A stretch of DNA of 64,000 nucleotides. It comes from Verrucomicrobia bacterium S94. GTDB lineage: Bacteria; Verrucomicrobiota; Kiritimatiellia; Kiritimatiellales; Pontiellaceae. Position numbers and translations under genes: made by a program. This document shows positions 41,145 to 50,341 of the stretch, one piece after another. The notes beneath the pieces were generated by a model. The model made no database searches. It was not told the DNA's origin and was given only the letters and a program-made list of their open reading frames with translations. The stretch spans positions 2,046,001 through 2,110,000 of the forward strand of contig CP036201.1 in the NCBI GenBank assembly GCA_004299845.1, read 5' to 3'. Each line of letters opens with the position of its first letter. The stretch's first letter is position 1.

Positions 41145-41705
41145 TTATTGGTTCCGAAGTTCTGTGGAGCTGATGTCCGCACGGAACAGCTCTTCGGGAA
41201 CCGGGATAAACAGCTCTTCAAATCCTTTCGGAATATCGACATGTTCCAGGGACTGAAAAACGCCGTTATGAAGCCGCCCGGCAACAATAAACCGGGTTGC
41301 CAGAATCTGGAATCTCCGCAGTAAAGCCGGTACATCAGGATGATATTTCGGATCAAGAAGCCGGATGGCGGTATCGTAGCCCATAGCAAACCAGGCTCCG
41401 GGAAAAAGCTCCGCCTTTTCAATAAATGTGGGAGAATGGGTCAATACTACCGGAAGATCGATTTTTGCAAGCCGGCGATAAATTTCATCGCGCTCCAGCG
41501 GAGGCTTATCGACATTTTTAACGGAAAGTTCCAGCAGTCCAACCCGCCCGCTCAGCCTTTCAGCGGCTTTCAGCAAACCCGTGTGTCCCTGATGAAGCGG
41601 ATTGAAGGAGCCGGGATAAAGTAACATTTTTTTCGGCAGAGTTTCACACCCCGCCAGCACATAATCAATTTCGCCATCGAGCAGTTGCTGCAACTGATCA
41701 GCCAT
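41145..41705 (-). CDS. Adenylyl/cytidylyltransferase-like protein (NaMN adenylyltransferase-like)
   Basis: A 186-residue protein from ATG 41705. After a 25-residue lead, a nucleotidyltransferase domain appears with the phosphate-binding YPGSFNPLHQGHTGLL (HxGH) and the C-terminal ISSTELR (SSTxxR). These are hallmarks of NMN/NaMN and pantetheine-phosphate adenylyltransferases. It overlaps the upstream CinA-like gene by 8 bp. In some eukaryotes these two domains occur fused in one protein, so together they may act in pyridine nucleotide recycling. Substrate unproven. Confidence 0.75.
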   Translation of the reverse strand: MADQLQQLLDGEIDYVLAGCETLPKKMLLYPGSFNPLHQGHTGLLKAAERLSGRVGLLELSVKNVDKPPLERDEIYRRLAKIDLPVVLTHSPTFIEKAELFPGAWFAMGYDTAIRLLDPKYHPDVPALLRRFQILATRFIVAGRLHNGVFQSLEHVDIPKGFEELFIPVPEELFRADISSTELRNQ

Positions 41706-42150
41706 TCTCCACCCCCAGAAAACCGGCGAGCAGGCGAATGATGTGCTCACTCAGGACAACATCCTGTTCCGCCCGCGCTGCCGGCTCAAGATCGATTTTC
41801 CGGCAGACCGTCTTTTCCGCGGACTGGATGCAGACATAAGCGCGATCAGCCCCTTTACGTTTCCGATTGGTCTGCAGAGCTGCCGTGCAGGCGATTCCGA
41901 GCGTCCCCTTTTCCAGTGCCCGGGCCGCCATTTTCCGGGCGCATTCCCCGGAACAGGCGGATGCCGGCTTTTCCCCGATGAACACTTCGAGAGCTTCCGG
42001 ACTGTAGGGAATATGGACATCAAGAACAAAACGCGAAGCGCCGGGATGGATCAGCATGGCATGTACTGCAGTAATTCCGCCGCCGGTCACGGCCCACACC
42101 GATCTATAGCCGCTGGCCTGAATACGTTCGATAAGTTCGTCTTCAATCAT
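41698..42150 (-). CDS. CinA C-terminal domain (PncC)-like protein
   Basis: About 150 residues from ATG 42150; a GTG at 42186 with GAGGGC before it is an alternative start. The fold is recognisable from VTGGGITAVHAMLIHPGASRF, VHIPYSPEALEVFIG, ECARKMAARALEKGTLGIACTAAL and AYVCIQ. PncC deamidates nicotinamide mononucleotide, but its usual ES-x-TGG motif reads AVTGGG here, so the catalytic serine is missing and activity is doubtful. Coupled by overlap to an adenylyltransferase-like gene. Confidence 0.7.
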   Translation of the reverse strand: MIEDELIERIQASGYRSVWAVTGGGITAVHAMLIHPGASRFVLDVHIPYSPEALEVFIGEKPASACSGECARKMAARALEKGTLGIACTAALQTNRKRKGADRAYVCIQSAEKTVCRKIDLEPAARAEQDVVLSEHIIRLLAGFLGVENG

Positions 42151-42216
42151 GGATAAAAAATAAGGCGCAACCGCCGATGCTGTCACGCCCTCGTTTTCCG
42201 ATATTCGGAACTATTT

Positions 42217-42912
42217 TCAATCGATCACACTGACTTCTGTGATCGTGACCGGTTCAACCGGAACGTTCTGATAAAAGCCGGAATTTCCGGTTTTCACGCC
42301 TTTAATCTCATTCACAACATCCATACCGTCGACCACTTTACCGAATACGCAGTAGCCCCAGCCATCCTGTCCAGGATAGTTAAGAAATGCGTTGTCGTTG
42401 ACATTGATAAAGAACTGCGCACTTGCACTGTGCGGGTCGGACGTACGGGCCATAGCAATGGTGCCGATATCATTTTTCAGCCCGTTATCGGCTTCATTTT
42501 CAACTGTATTGGGGGCGGCTTTCTGATTCATGTTTTCATCGAAGCCGCCACCCTGAATCATGAATCCATCCATAACACGATGGAATATAGTGCCGTTGTA
42601 GTGTCCGGACTCCACGTAGGCCAGAAAATTGGCCACCGTTTTAGGGGCTTTTTCAGCGTTAAGCTCAAGTTTGATATCGCCTTTGGAGGTTTTCATTAAA
42701 ATCATAACAGTATCATTATTCCTTTCTTCCACTTCTGATTTTTTTGTAGAGGACGGAGCAGAGATTCCACTTGCTGTTTCAACCGGTCTGATCTCTTCCG
42801 CCGCAATTGTTTTACCGGCTGTTTCAGCCCGCTTTCCGGCAGGATCAACACTCACCGTTCGGCAGCCGAACATCAGTCCGGTGACAGAGATCAACAGCAT
42901 TAAACGTTTCAT
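42217..42912 (-). CDS. Cyclophilin-type peptidyl-prolyl isomerase, lipoprotein
   Basis: A 231-residue protein with a lipoprotein signal ([12 protein letters not shown], cysteine at residue 17), a linker to about residue 68, and a cyclophilin domain: [33 protein letters not shown] with the catalytic arginine, [20 protein letters not shown] and [13 protein letters not shown]. It should catalyse proline isomerisation in the periplasm, anchored to a membrane. The active-site set looks complete. It stands alone between two oppositely placed genes. Confidence 0.93.
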   Translation of the reverse strand: MKRLMLLISVTGLMFGCRTVSVDPAGKRAETAGKTIAAEEIRPVETASGISAPSSTKKSEVEERNNDTVMILMKTSKGDIKLELNAEKAPKTVANFLAYVESGHYNGTIFHRVMDGFMIQGGGFDENMNQKAAPNTVENEADNGLKNDIGTIAMARTSDPHSASAQFFINVNDNAFLNYPGQDGWGYCVFGKVVDGMDVVNEIKGVKTGNSGFYQNVPVEPVTITEVSVID

Positions 42913-43007
42913 TATCCACTCCTGATTAAGTTTACAGCAATGCGACGAAAAATATTGGTATGCCCGGGGGTTGTCGATAAAGTTTCCGCTCGTTTTTGGA
43001 AACCTCT

Positions 43008-43982
43008 ATGCCTACCCGAAAGAAGAAAACTCAACGAATCATCCGTACTCTGCGGCGCACGGCCCGTCACCCGCTGGAGGCGGCCGGCTATACTTTTTTA
43101 AGCTGGGTCATCCCGTTCCTGCCGCGCAGATCAATCGTCGCGCTGTCCCGGTGCGCCGGACGAATGGCCCTATTACTGCCGATCCGGGAACGGCATATAG
43201 GGTTGAAAAATCTCGACGCCGTTTTCGGCGATTCCAAAACCGCTTCGGAAAAAAAAGAAATTCTACGCACCTCCATTGCCACATTCACGCAAACCATGTT
43301 CGATGTATTCTGGTTTTCGAAAAATCCCGAACACCGTATTCATCAGTATGTGAGCTTCAAAGCATCTCCTTTGGTGGATATTTTCTTTGAAGACAGAGCC
43401 TCCATCTGCATTACAGCCCATATGGGAAGCTGGGAGGTTCTCGGCCAGGCAACCGCCCTGCACGGCGCAAATCTGGCAAGTATCGCCGCAACGGTTAAGA
43501 ACGAAATCGTTAACCGCATTCTGATTAAACAGCGTCAGAAAACCGGGCAGACCATTATTCCACAAAAGGGCGCACTGAAAACCCTCATTGCCCGGCTCCG
43601 GAAAAGGGGTAAGACCGCTTTTGTGCTGGATCAGCATACCAACCCGAAAGACGGCGGCATTCCGGTCGATTTTCTCGGTCTGCCGATGTCTGTTTCCCCG
43701 GCACCGGCCGCTCTGGCCTATCGCACCGGAACGCCCATTTTTTTCGGCTTCAGCATCCCTGAACCCGGCGGAAAATACCGGATTGAAATTACCGACATAC
43801 TGGAACCTCCGCCCTTTGAAAAAGAGGCGGACACCGACCGCATTGTGCAGAAACTGACACAGGAAATTGAAGACCGGATTTCCGCACAGATCCTCAAATA
43901 TCCTCAATTCTGGCTCTGGTCGTATAAACACTGGCGGAAACAAGCGGACGGCACCTATCCGCCGAACTATCCGGACTATTAA
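43008..43982 (+). CDS. Lipid A biosynthesis acyltransferase (LpxL/HtrB family)
   Basis: A 324-residue inner-membrane protein from ATG 43008; the frame opens slightly earlier with a TTG. A hydrophobic segment (AAGYTFLSWVIPFLP) follows the basic N-terminus. The catalytic HX4(D/E) motif is HMGSWE, then RLRKRGKTAFVLDQHTN and KYPQFWLWSYKHWR, both typical. It adds a secondary acyl chain to the lipid A precursor, implying that the organism makes lipopolysaccharide. The closing block FWLWSYKHWR is strongly conserved. Confidence 0.9.
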   Translation: MPTRKKKTQRIIRTLRRTARHPLEAAGYTFLSWVIPFLPRRSIVALSRCAGRMALLLPIRERHIGLKNLDAVFGDSKTASEKKEILRTSIATFTQTMFDVFWFSKNPEHRIHQYVSFKASPLVDIFFEDRASICITAHMGSWEVLGQATALHGANLASIAATVKNEIVNRILIKQRQKTGQTIIPQKGALKTLIARLRKRGKTAFVLDQHTNPKDGGIPVDFLGLPMSVSPAPAALAYRTGTPIFFGFSIPEPGGKYRIEITDILEPPPFEKEADTDRIVQKLTQEIEDRISAQILKYPQFWLWSYKHWRKQADGTYPPNYPDY

Positions 43983-44046
43983 AAAACGTCGACTCGACCC
44001 GGCCGAATCCGTATGGTCTTGCGCAACTTTCAAGTGGATAGAATTC

Positions 44047-45423
44047 ATGTCGGATGTCAACCGGATCAAAGAGCGGATTAATTTCTGCATCAAAGGAGAA
44101 CTCTGGGAACAGATCCCGAAGTTTTTCGAAGAACTGCATCCCGCCGACATCGCCGAAATCATCAACCACGCTCCGTCCAGCAGCTACAAAAAGCTGTTCG
44201 AAATGCTTGATGATGACATTAAACCGGACGTACTGGCTGAACTTGATGACCAGACCGGATCGGACATTCTTGAAGAACTGACCGACGAAGAGATCTCCGA
44301 CATTGTCGAAGAAATGGCGCCGGACGATGCGGCCGACGTACTGGGCGAACTCAAGGACGAGCAGCGCGAGGATATTCTCGGCCTCATGGAAAACGAGGAG
44401 TCCGATGAAGTCCGAGAACTCCTTCAATACGACGAGGAAACCGCCGGCGGTATTATGACCCCCGATTTCGTGGCAGTGCGGGCTGACATGACCGCCGCAG
44501 AGGCCACCGATTTCATCGGTTCACTGGACCTTGACGAACCGGTCTATTATGCTTACGTCGTTGATTCCGAAGGCCGGCTGACCGGCTGGATTCAGCTCTG
44601 GGAACTGCTCAAACACGGCAACCGCAGCCAGAGGCTGGCGGACCTGGCGGAATCCGAAACCATTTCCGTTTATACCGATACCGACCAGGAAGAGGTTGCC
44701 CGTCTTGCATCCAAATACGACCTCAGCGCCCTCCCTGTACTCGACTGGCAGAACAAACTTGTCGGCCGAATTACCATGGATGACATCATGGACGTCATTG
44801 AAGATGAGGCCTCGGAGGACATCTTCAAACTCGCAGGTTCCAGCGAATCCGAACTGGAATACACCTCCCCGCTGCATGCGTCTAAAAGCCGCCTTCCCTG
44901 GTTGCTGATCACGCTGGCCACCGGCTTTTTCAGCGTACTTCTGCTCAACAGCTATCACGCCTACCTTTCGTTTTCCCATACTGTAATTCTCGGCGCATTT
45001 GTTCCCGTAATTCTGGCCATGGGCGGCAACACCGGAATCCAGTCATCCACTCTGGTTATCCGGGGTATTGCGCTGGGTACCGCCCACACTAAAAACATTC
45101 CGAAAATTCTGCTCCATGAAATCACCGCCGGCGCCATTATGGGGGCGATCTGCGGTATCGTATTCGGCCTGTACGCCCTGTTCGTCATCGGACGGGAAGA
45201 GACCGCCTTCGGGCCGACCTACCTGGCCCTCACCGTGGGAAGCGCGCTTTTTTCAGCCATGGCATTTGCCGCGGTTTTCGGCGCAGTGGTTCCGGTTATC
45301 CTGAACCGGATGAGAATCGACCCTGCCGTTGCTTCCGGTCCCTTTGTAACTTCTTCAAACGATATTCTCGCTTTGCTGATTTATTATGGAGTGACCTTCC
45401 TGATGATCAGCCTGAGGAGCTGA
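44047..45423 (+). CDS. mgtE: MgtE-family magnesium transporter
   Basis: A 458-residue protein from ATG 44047; 60 codons of upstream open frame overlap the acyltransferase and are not family-like. The acidic N domain (HPADIAEIINH, then EEMAPDDAADVLGELK) is followed by YDEETAGGIMTPDFVAV, two CBS domains (about 135-255, with SALPVLDWQNKLVGRITMDD) and five membrane helices containing VPVILAMGGNTGIQSSTL, the pore signature. CBS and N domains gate the channel in response to cytosolic magnesium. Confidence 0.95.
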   Translation: MSDVNRIKERINFCIKGELWEQIPKFFEELHPADIAEIINHAPSSSYKKLFEMLDDDIKPDVLAELDDQTGSDILEELTDEEISDIVEEMAPDDAADVLGELKDEQREDILGLMENEESDEVRELLQYDEETAGGIMTPDFVAVRADMTAAEATDFIGSLDLDEPVYYAYVVDSEGRLTGWIQLWELLKHGNRSQRLADLAESETISVYTDTDQEEVARLASKYDLSALPVLDWQNKLVGRITMDDIMDVIEDEASEDIFKLAGSSESELEYTSPLHASKSRLPWLLITLATGFFSVLLLNSYHAYLSFSHTVILGAFVPVILAMGGNTGIQSSTLVIRGIALGTAHTKNIPKILLHEITAGAIMGAICGIVFGLYALFVIGREETAFGPTYLALTVGSALFSAMAFAAVFGAVVPVILNRMRIDPAVASGPFVTSSNDILALLIYYGVTFLMISLRS

Positions 45424-45432
45424 AAGATCACC

Positions 45433-46182
45433 ATGATTATTCGGGCCACAGCAATTCCGCTCGCGATTTACCCCTATTCCAGCACATCTCATATTGTCCA
45501 TTGGCTGACCCGCTACCATGGAAAGATTTCAACACTGCTGAAAGGAGCGCTCCGCCTGAACAGCCGGTTTCTCGGTGAATATGAACTCTTCAGCACGTCC
45601 GAGCTGCTCTACTTCGCCAAATCCGGCAGCACCCTTTTCACGGCCAAAGAGTGCGCACTGCTTGAACGCAGAGGCACTTTCCGGACCAACTGGCGCGCCA
45701 TGCAGTCGGCCTCCTACCTCGCAGCTCTGTTCAACAGCACCACGCCCGAAAACGCCCCCCACCCGGAACTGTTCGCCCTTTTCGAAGAACTGCTCGATCT
45801 CGCAGAAACCCATGGTCATCACCCGCATTTCATCCCTTGGGCCGAACTGAAATTCTGCGATGCCCACGGCCATGCCCCGAACTTTTCAAACTGCCTCCTC
45901 TGCTCCTCCACAGAATCCCTGAAATTCTGTGCATCTCAGGGCGGCACAGTCTGCTCCAGCTGTTCCAGAGAACAGAAACTGCCAACAGTTGAAAGTCCTC
46001 CCGATGTGCTTGCCGCCCTGCGTTCCTGGCAGCAGGCGGCTCATCCATCGACCGCAACCGCATCGGCTTTAAACGCGCAGCAACGTACAAACATAACCAC
46101 GATTATCAGCACCTTTATGCTTTATCAGTTCAACATGAAGTCTGAATATCGCCAGAGCCTTATGGAGACCGTTAATGTTTAA
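45433..46182 (+). CDS. recO: DNA repair protein RecO
   Basis: A 249-residue protein: N-terminal OB fold (ATAIPLAIYPYSSTSHIVHW, then GKISTLLKGALRLNSRF), helical middle, and a zinc-binding motif made of CLLCSS and CSSCSRE in the second half. RecO works with RecR and RecF to load RecA at gaps. The LKGALR sequence corresponds to the family's GARR-like position. The gene begins 9 bp after mgtE and its stop overlaps the aminotransferase start by eight bases. Confidence 0.88.
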   Translation: MIIRATAIPLAIYPYSSTSHIVHWLTRYHGKISTLLKGALRLNSRFLGEYELFSTSELLYFAKSGSTLFTAKECALLERRGTFRTNWRAMQSASYLAALFNSTTPENAPHPELFALFEELLDLAETHGHHPHFIPWAELKFCDAHGHAPNFSNCLLCSSTESLKFCASQGGTVCSSCSREQKLPTVESPPDVLAALRSWQQAAHPSTATASALNAQQRTNITTIISTFMLYQFNMKSEYRQSLMETVNV

Positions 46183-47299
46183 AACACCCTTGCATGTGGG
46201 CGCACCGAATATCGGGGATCGTGAAGCCTTTTTTGAACTGGCCAATGCCATGTTTGACAAACGCTGGCTGACCAATAACGGCGAAACTGTTCAGGCCTTT
46301 GAGCGCCAGCTGGAACAATATACCGGCGCGAACCATGTTATCTGCACCTGTAACGGAACCCGGGCAATTGAAGTTGCGGCGAAAGCACTGGAACTGACCG
46401 GAGAGGTGATCATGCCGGCGAGCACATTCATTGCCTCTGCCCATGCACTGAGCTGGGTGGGCCTGAAACCGGTCTTTTGCGATATCGATGATTCCTTCTG
46501 CATTGATCCGGACCATGTCGAAGCACTGATCACCGAAAACACCACGGCCATCCTGGGCGTGCACCTTTATGGCCGGATCTGCAATAATGATGCCCTGCAG
46601 TACATTGCTGATAAATACAACCTGAAACTGTTCTACGATGCCGCCCACGCCTTCGGATGCTCCCGAAACGGAATCATGGCCGGCAACTTCGGTGAATGCG
46701 AAATTTTCAGCTTCCATGCCACAAAATATTTCAACACCTTCGAGGGTGGAGCTATTGCAACCAACGACCCCGAACTGGCAGAACGTATCCGACTCATCAT
46801 TAATTTCGGATTTGCCGATACGGATACCGTCGTTACGCTGGGTACCAATGCCAAAATGAATGAAGTCTGCGCCGCCATGGGAATGGTTAATTTACAAATG
46901 ATCGACAGCCTCAAAGAGACCGGCCGGCGGAACTACGAAGCCTACAAAAACCACATAGACCTGATCGACGGACTGGACCTTCTGACCTTCCCCGAAGAAG
47001 AGGCCAATAACTGGCAGTACATTGTGGTTATGGTGCAGGAAAACTATCCGCTGACCCGTGACGAACTCATCCAGAAACTGGAAGCCCACAACGTACTGGC
47101 CCGGCGCTATTTCTGGCCCGGATGTCATCATATGGCCCCCTATTCCGGATCTGCGGAAATCGGAAACGATCCCCTGATAAATACCGAAAAACTCAATACC
47201 GGAGTAATCTGCCTCCCCACCGGAACGGCGGTTACCACGGAATCCATTGATGCTGTTGCCGGATTGCTGAAAACCGCCTCTGAACCGGCAACCCGCTGA
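46175..47299 (+). CDS. DegT/DnrJ/EryC1/StrS-family PLP-dependent aminotransferase
   Basis: A 374-residue sugar aminotransferase-like enzyme. The PLP lysine is in FSFHATKYFNTFEGG, and the aspartate/cofactor region is LKLFYDAAHAFGC. NGTRAIEVAAKALELTGEV and MPASTFIASAHALSW bind the cofactor phosphate, and KMNEVCAAMG closes the active site. Members aminate keto sugars for surface glycans. It opens the plus-strand glycan gene run, so its product probably supplies an amino sugar for that structure. Overlaps recO by eight bases. Confidence 0.93.
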   Translation: MFKTPLHVGAPNIGDREAFFELANAMFDKRWLTNNGETVQAFERQLEQYTGANHVICTCNGTRAIEVAAKALELTGEVIMPASTFIASAHALSWVGLKPVFCDIDDSFCIDPDHVEALITENTTAILGVHLYGRICNNDALQYIADKYNLKLFYDAAHAFGCSRNGIMAGNFGECEIFSFHATKYFNTFEGGAIATNDPELAERIRLIINFGFADTDTVVTLGTNAKMNEVCAAMGMVNLQMIDSLKETGRRNYEAYKNHIDLIDGLDLLTFPEEEANNWQYIVVMVQENYPLTRDELIQKLEAHNVLARRYFWPGCHHMAPYSGSAEIGNDPLINTEKLNTGVICLPTGTAVTTESIDAVAGLLKTASEPATR

Positions 47300-47354
47300 A
47301 CAGGAAATTACATGGACATCCGATACAGACGCCCTTTATGCTCTGTAATTTATT

Positions 47355-48185
47355 ATGACTGAACAGACACCCAAAGTGAGCATTGCCATCCCACTGTACA
47401 ACTGCGAATCACACATTCGGGAAACCATTGATTCTGTACTGTCCCAGACGTTCAGCAACTTTCAGCTGACGGTTCTTGATGATCACTCCACCGACCGCTC
47501 GGCGGAAATTGTAAAATCCATCAACGATCCGCGTATCCGCTACGAACGCAACCCGACCAATCTGGGCTTCTTCGGCAACTGGAACCGCTGTCTGGACGTA
47601 ATGACCGGCACCTACTGTAAACTGCTGCCGCATGACGATACCCTCGAACCGACCTGTCTGGAAAAGCAGGTTGCTGTACTGGATGCGTTTCCGGAAGTTA
47701 CTCTGGTACACAATGCACGCAAAATTATTGATCCGTCCGGGAAGGTTCTGACCACCCGACGATTAAACGAAAAAACAGGCATAAAAGATTCTAAAGCCAG
47801 CCTGAAAGCCATTGTACGCTCCGGAACCAACCCGATCGGGGAGCCGGCGGCGGTGATGTTCCGGCGCGCAACCAAAGAACAGATCCGTGGTTTTTCCGAC
47901 GTCGATATGTATTCAATCGACATTGAATACTGGACCCGCCTGCTGGAAAAAGGACAGCGCTACTATATCGATGAAGTACTCAGCTCATTCCGCGTCTGGC
48001 CCGACTCCGCCTCCGTCAAACTGTTCGGTACCCAGTCCCGCTCCATGAAGGCCTTCTACCGGCGGCTGGAAAAACAGTTTCCCGAATCCATACACCCCGC
48101 CGATGTGCGGATAGGCGCGTTGAAAAGCAGATTTCTTGAGCTCGCACGTGGAGGCTTCTACCTGATGATGAAGCTTAAAAACTAA
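47355..48185 (+). CDS. GT2-family glycosyltransferase
   Basis: A 276-residue GT-A fold enzyme: VSIAIPLYNCESHIRETIDS at the start, VLDDHSTDRSAEIV for nucleotide sugar binding, and the DxD-like LLPHDDTLEPTCLEKQV. The acceptor half has GEPAAVMFRR and DIEYWTRLLEKG, with the ED-type catalytic position replaced by DIEYW. No membrane helix is evident, so it is a cytoplasmic transferase. Donor sugar unknown; part of the glycan locus. Confidence 0.9.
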   Translation: MTEQTPKVSIAIPLYNCESHIRETIDSVLSQTFSNFQLTVLDDHSTDRSAEIVKSINDPRIRYERNPTNLGFFGNWNRCLDVMTGTYCKLLPHDDTLEPTCLEKQVAVLDAFPEVTLVHNARKIIDPSGKVLTTRRLNEKTGIKDSKASLKAIVRSGTNPIGEPAAVMFRRATKEQIRGFSDVDMYSIDIEYWTRLLEKGQRYYIDEVLSSFRVWPDSASVKLFGTQSRSMKAFYRRLEKQFPESIHPADVRIGALKSRFLELARGGFYLMMKLKN

Positions 48186-48231
48186 CAACGCCGTGATTGC
48201 ATCGCAAACCGCGAAACACCATTATGTCTAT

Positions 48232-49191
48232 ATGAATGCCGATTCTGAAACGTCAAGAGTCTCCATCATTGTTCCCTTTCTGAATGAACAGGAGAACCTC
48301 CCTTTGCTGTATAAGCGCTGCCTGCAGGTTTTCCGGAGATTGGAAGAAACGCCTGAATTTATCTTTATTGACGACGGCAGCACCGATGGAAGTCTCTCCT
48401 GGGTTCTGGAAACGGCAGAAAACGATTCAAACGTAAAATACATCCAGTTATCGCGCAATTTCGGTCACCAGCGAGCCATCACCTCCGGAATGAATCTCTG
48501 CACCGGCGATGCGGCGGTTATTATCGATGCAGACCTGCAGGATCCCCCCGAAGTGATCGTCGAGCTTATAAAAAAATGGAAAGAGGGTTTCGATGTAGTA
48601 CACGCCGTCCGCTCCGAACGGAAAGGAGAAACCGGACTCAAAAAATTCCTGGCCCACTGCTTCTATCGTATCATGACCCATATCACCGAAGTGGAAATGA
48701 CAGTCGATGCCGGCGATTTCCGGCTGCTCAGCCGCAAAGCACTCGATGCCCTCAACTCAATGCCCGAACAGCACCGCTATATGCGCGGCCTCGCCTCCTG
48801 GATCGGATTTTCCCAAACCTCGGTTGAATATGTCCGCGACGCCCGCCACGCCGGCGTCACCAAATATCCCCTCATCAAATCGATCGGACTGGCGCTGAAC
48901 GCCATCACCTCATTCAGTGGAACCCCTCTTCGCTTTATCTTTTATCTAGGCGGACTCCTCTGCACCCTTTCCGTCGGCATCGGAATCTATCTCTTTATTG
49001 TCTGGAATCTGGCGGACCGCTCCCCGAATCATGCAGGAACCACCTATCTGACGCTGGCCATTTTCTTCGTCTCCGGCCTGCAGATGTTCTGCATGGGCAT
49101 TCTCGGTCAATACCTCCGCCGCGTCTTCGACGAAATCAAAGACCGTCCGCTTTACCTGATTAAACAAACTAATCTGGAGATTCCGGAATAA
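48232..49191 (+). CDS. GT2-family polyprenyl-phosphate glycosyltransferase (DPM1/GtrB-like)
   Basis: About 319 residues from ATG 48232; a GTG at 48193 would add 13. The GT-A domain shows VSIIVPFLNEQENLPLLYKR, FIDDGSTDGSL, the conserved QLSRNFGHQRAITSGM, and IIDADLQDPPEVI. Two C-terminal membrane helices (about 230-260 and 275-305) are typical for GtrB/ArnC-type enzymes, which load a sugar on undecaprenyl phosphate. A GtrA-family gene lies at the other end of the locus. It shares one base (TAATG) with the next gene. Confidence 0.9.
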   Translation: MNADSETSRVSIIVPFLNEQENLPLLYKRCLQVFRRLEETPEFIFIDDGSTDGSLSWVLETAENDSNVKYIQLSRNFGHQRAITSGMNLCTGDAAVIIDADLQDPPEVIVELIKKWKEGFDVVHAVRSERKGETGLKKFLAHCFYRIMTHITEVEMTVDAGDFRLLSRKALDALNSMPEQHRYMRGLASWIGFSQTSVEYVRDARHAGVTKYPLIKSIGLALNAITSFSGTPLRFIFYLGGLLCTLSVGIGIYLFIVWNLADRSPNHAGTTYLTLAIFFVSGLQMFCMGILGQYLRRVFDEIKDRPLYLIKQTNLEIPE

Positions 49192-50339
49192 TGAAGATCA
49201 TTGCCATCATTCCTGCCCGGGGCGGGTCAAAAGGTATTCCACGAAAGAACATCTACCCATTCAATGGAAAGCCGTTAATCTCCTGGACGATAAATGCAGC
49301 ACTTCAATCCTCATATATCAATGCGGTGGTCGTTTCAACCGATAATGCGGAAATTGCCCGGGTTGCCAAAGACTGCGGCGCGGAAGTGGTTATACGCCCG
49401 AATGAAATCAGTTCCGATATTGCCTCTTCAGAGGATGCCCTGATCCACACATTAGAAAATCTGAACGAAAAACCGGACCTTACCGTATTCCTTCAGTGCA
49501 CCTCTCCCCTGACCCGAAGCGAAGATATTGACTGCTGTATCAAGAAACTGATTGATCTTGATGCCGACAGTGCTTTTACCGCCACGGAGTCGCATCGCTT
49601 TCTTTGGAGAAAAACCGACCATGCCGAAGGAATCAACCACAATAGCAGGGAACGCCTGCGCCGTCAGGATATGGAACCGGAATTTGCAGAAAACGGTGCT
49701 GTTTATGTAATGAAAACGGACGGATTTCTAAAGTCCCGGCACCGCTTTTTCGGGAAAACCGTAATCGCTGAAATGCCCTCTACACGCAGCTGGGAAATCG
49801 ACACCCCGGACGATCTCGTGGTCGCGGAGGCACTTTCCCGCTTGGCACAACCAAAAAATCCACTTCCGGAAAGAGTGGATGCTGTGGTCTTCGATTTTGA
49901 CGGTGTTCTGACAGACAATACGGTATTTGTGAGCGAAGACGGCCGAGAAAGCGTCCGGTGCAACCGGGGCGATGGCTGGGGTATTGCCCGCTTGCGTGAT
50001 GCAGGAATTCGTATGGCCGTGATGTCAACTGAAGAAAATCCGGTGGTTCGCTCCCGTTGTGAAAAACTGAAACTCGAATGCTTCCACCGGCTCGGCAACA
50101 ATAAGATTGACCGCTTCACCGCGTGGTGCCAGGAAAACGGGCTGGATCCGGAGCACACAATCTATGTCGGAAATGATGCAAATGACATTGAATGCCTCAC
50201 AGCTGCCGGTACCGGCGCAGTACCTCAGGATGCCCACCCTTCCGCTATTCAGGTAGCGGATCTGGTACTGAATAACAAAGGCGGACATGGCGCTGTACGC
50301 GAACTCTGCGACATGATTCTGACACAAATAAAGGAATAA
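49191..50339 (+). CDS. neuA: CMP-nonulosonate (acylneuraminate) cytidylyltransferase fused to a KdsC-like HAD phosphatase
   Basis: A 382-residue two-domain protein. Residues 1-220 are NeuA-like: the CTP-binding IIPARGGSKGIPRKNIYPF, LQCTSPLTRSEDID and ENGAVYVM. Residues about 230-382 are a HAD phosphatase with motif I VVFDFDGVLTDN, motif II AVMSTEEN and motif IV YVGNDANDIECLTAAG, as in KdsC and the C-terminal half of some animal and bacterial NeuA proteins. The fusion would dephosphorylate the acid-9-phosphate and activate the sugar with CMP. Fits the adjacent NeuB. Confidence 0.93.
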   Translation: MKIIAIIPARGGSKGIPRKNIYPFNGKPLISWTINAALQSSYINAVVVSTDNAEIARVAKDCGAEVVIRPNEISSDIASSEDALIHTLENLNEKPDLTVFLQCTSPLTRSEDIDCCIKKLIDLDADSAFTATESHRFLWRKTDHAEGINHNSRERLRRQDMEPEFAENGAVYVMKTDGFLKSRHRFFGKTVIAEMPSTRSWEIDTPDDLVVAEALSRLAQPKNPLPERVDAVVFDFDGVLTDNTVFVSEDGRESVRCNRGDGWGIARLRDAGIRMAVMSTEENPVVRSRCEKLKLECFHRLGNNKIDRFTAWCQENGLDPEHTIYVGNDANDIECLTAAGTGAVPQDAHPSAIQVADLVLNNKGGHGAVRELCDMILTQIKE

Positions 50340-50341
50340 CC

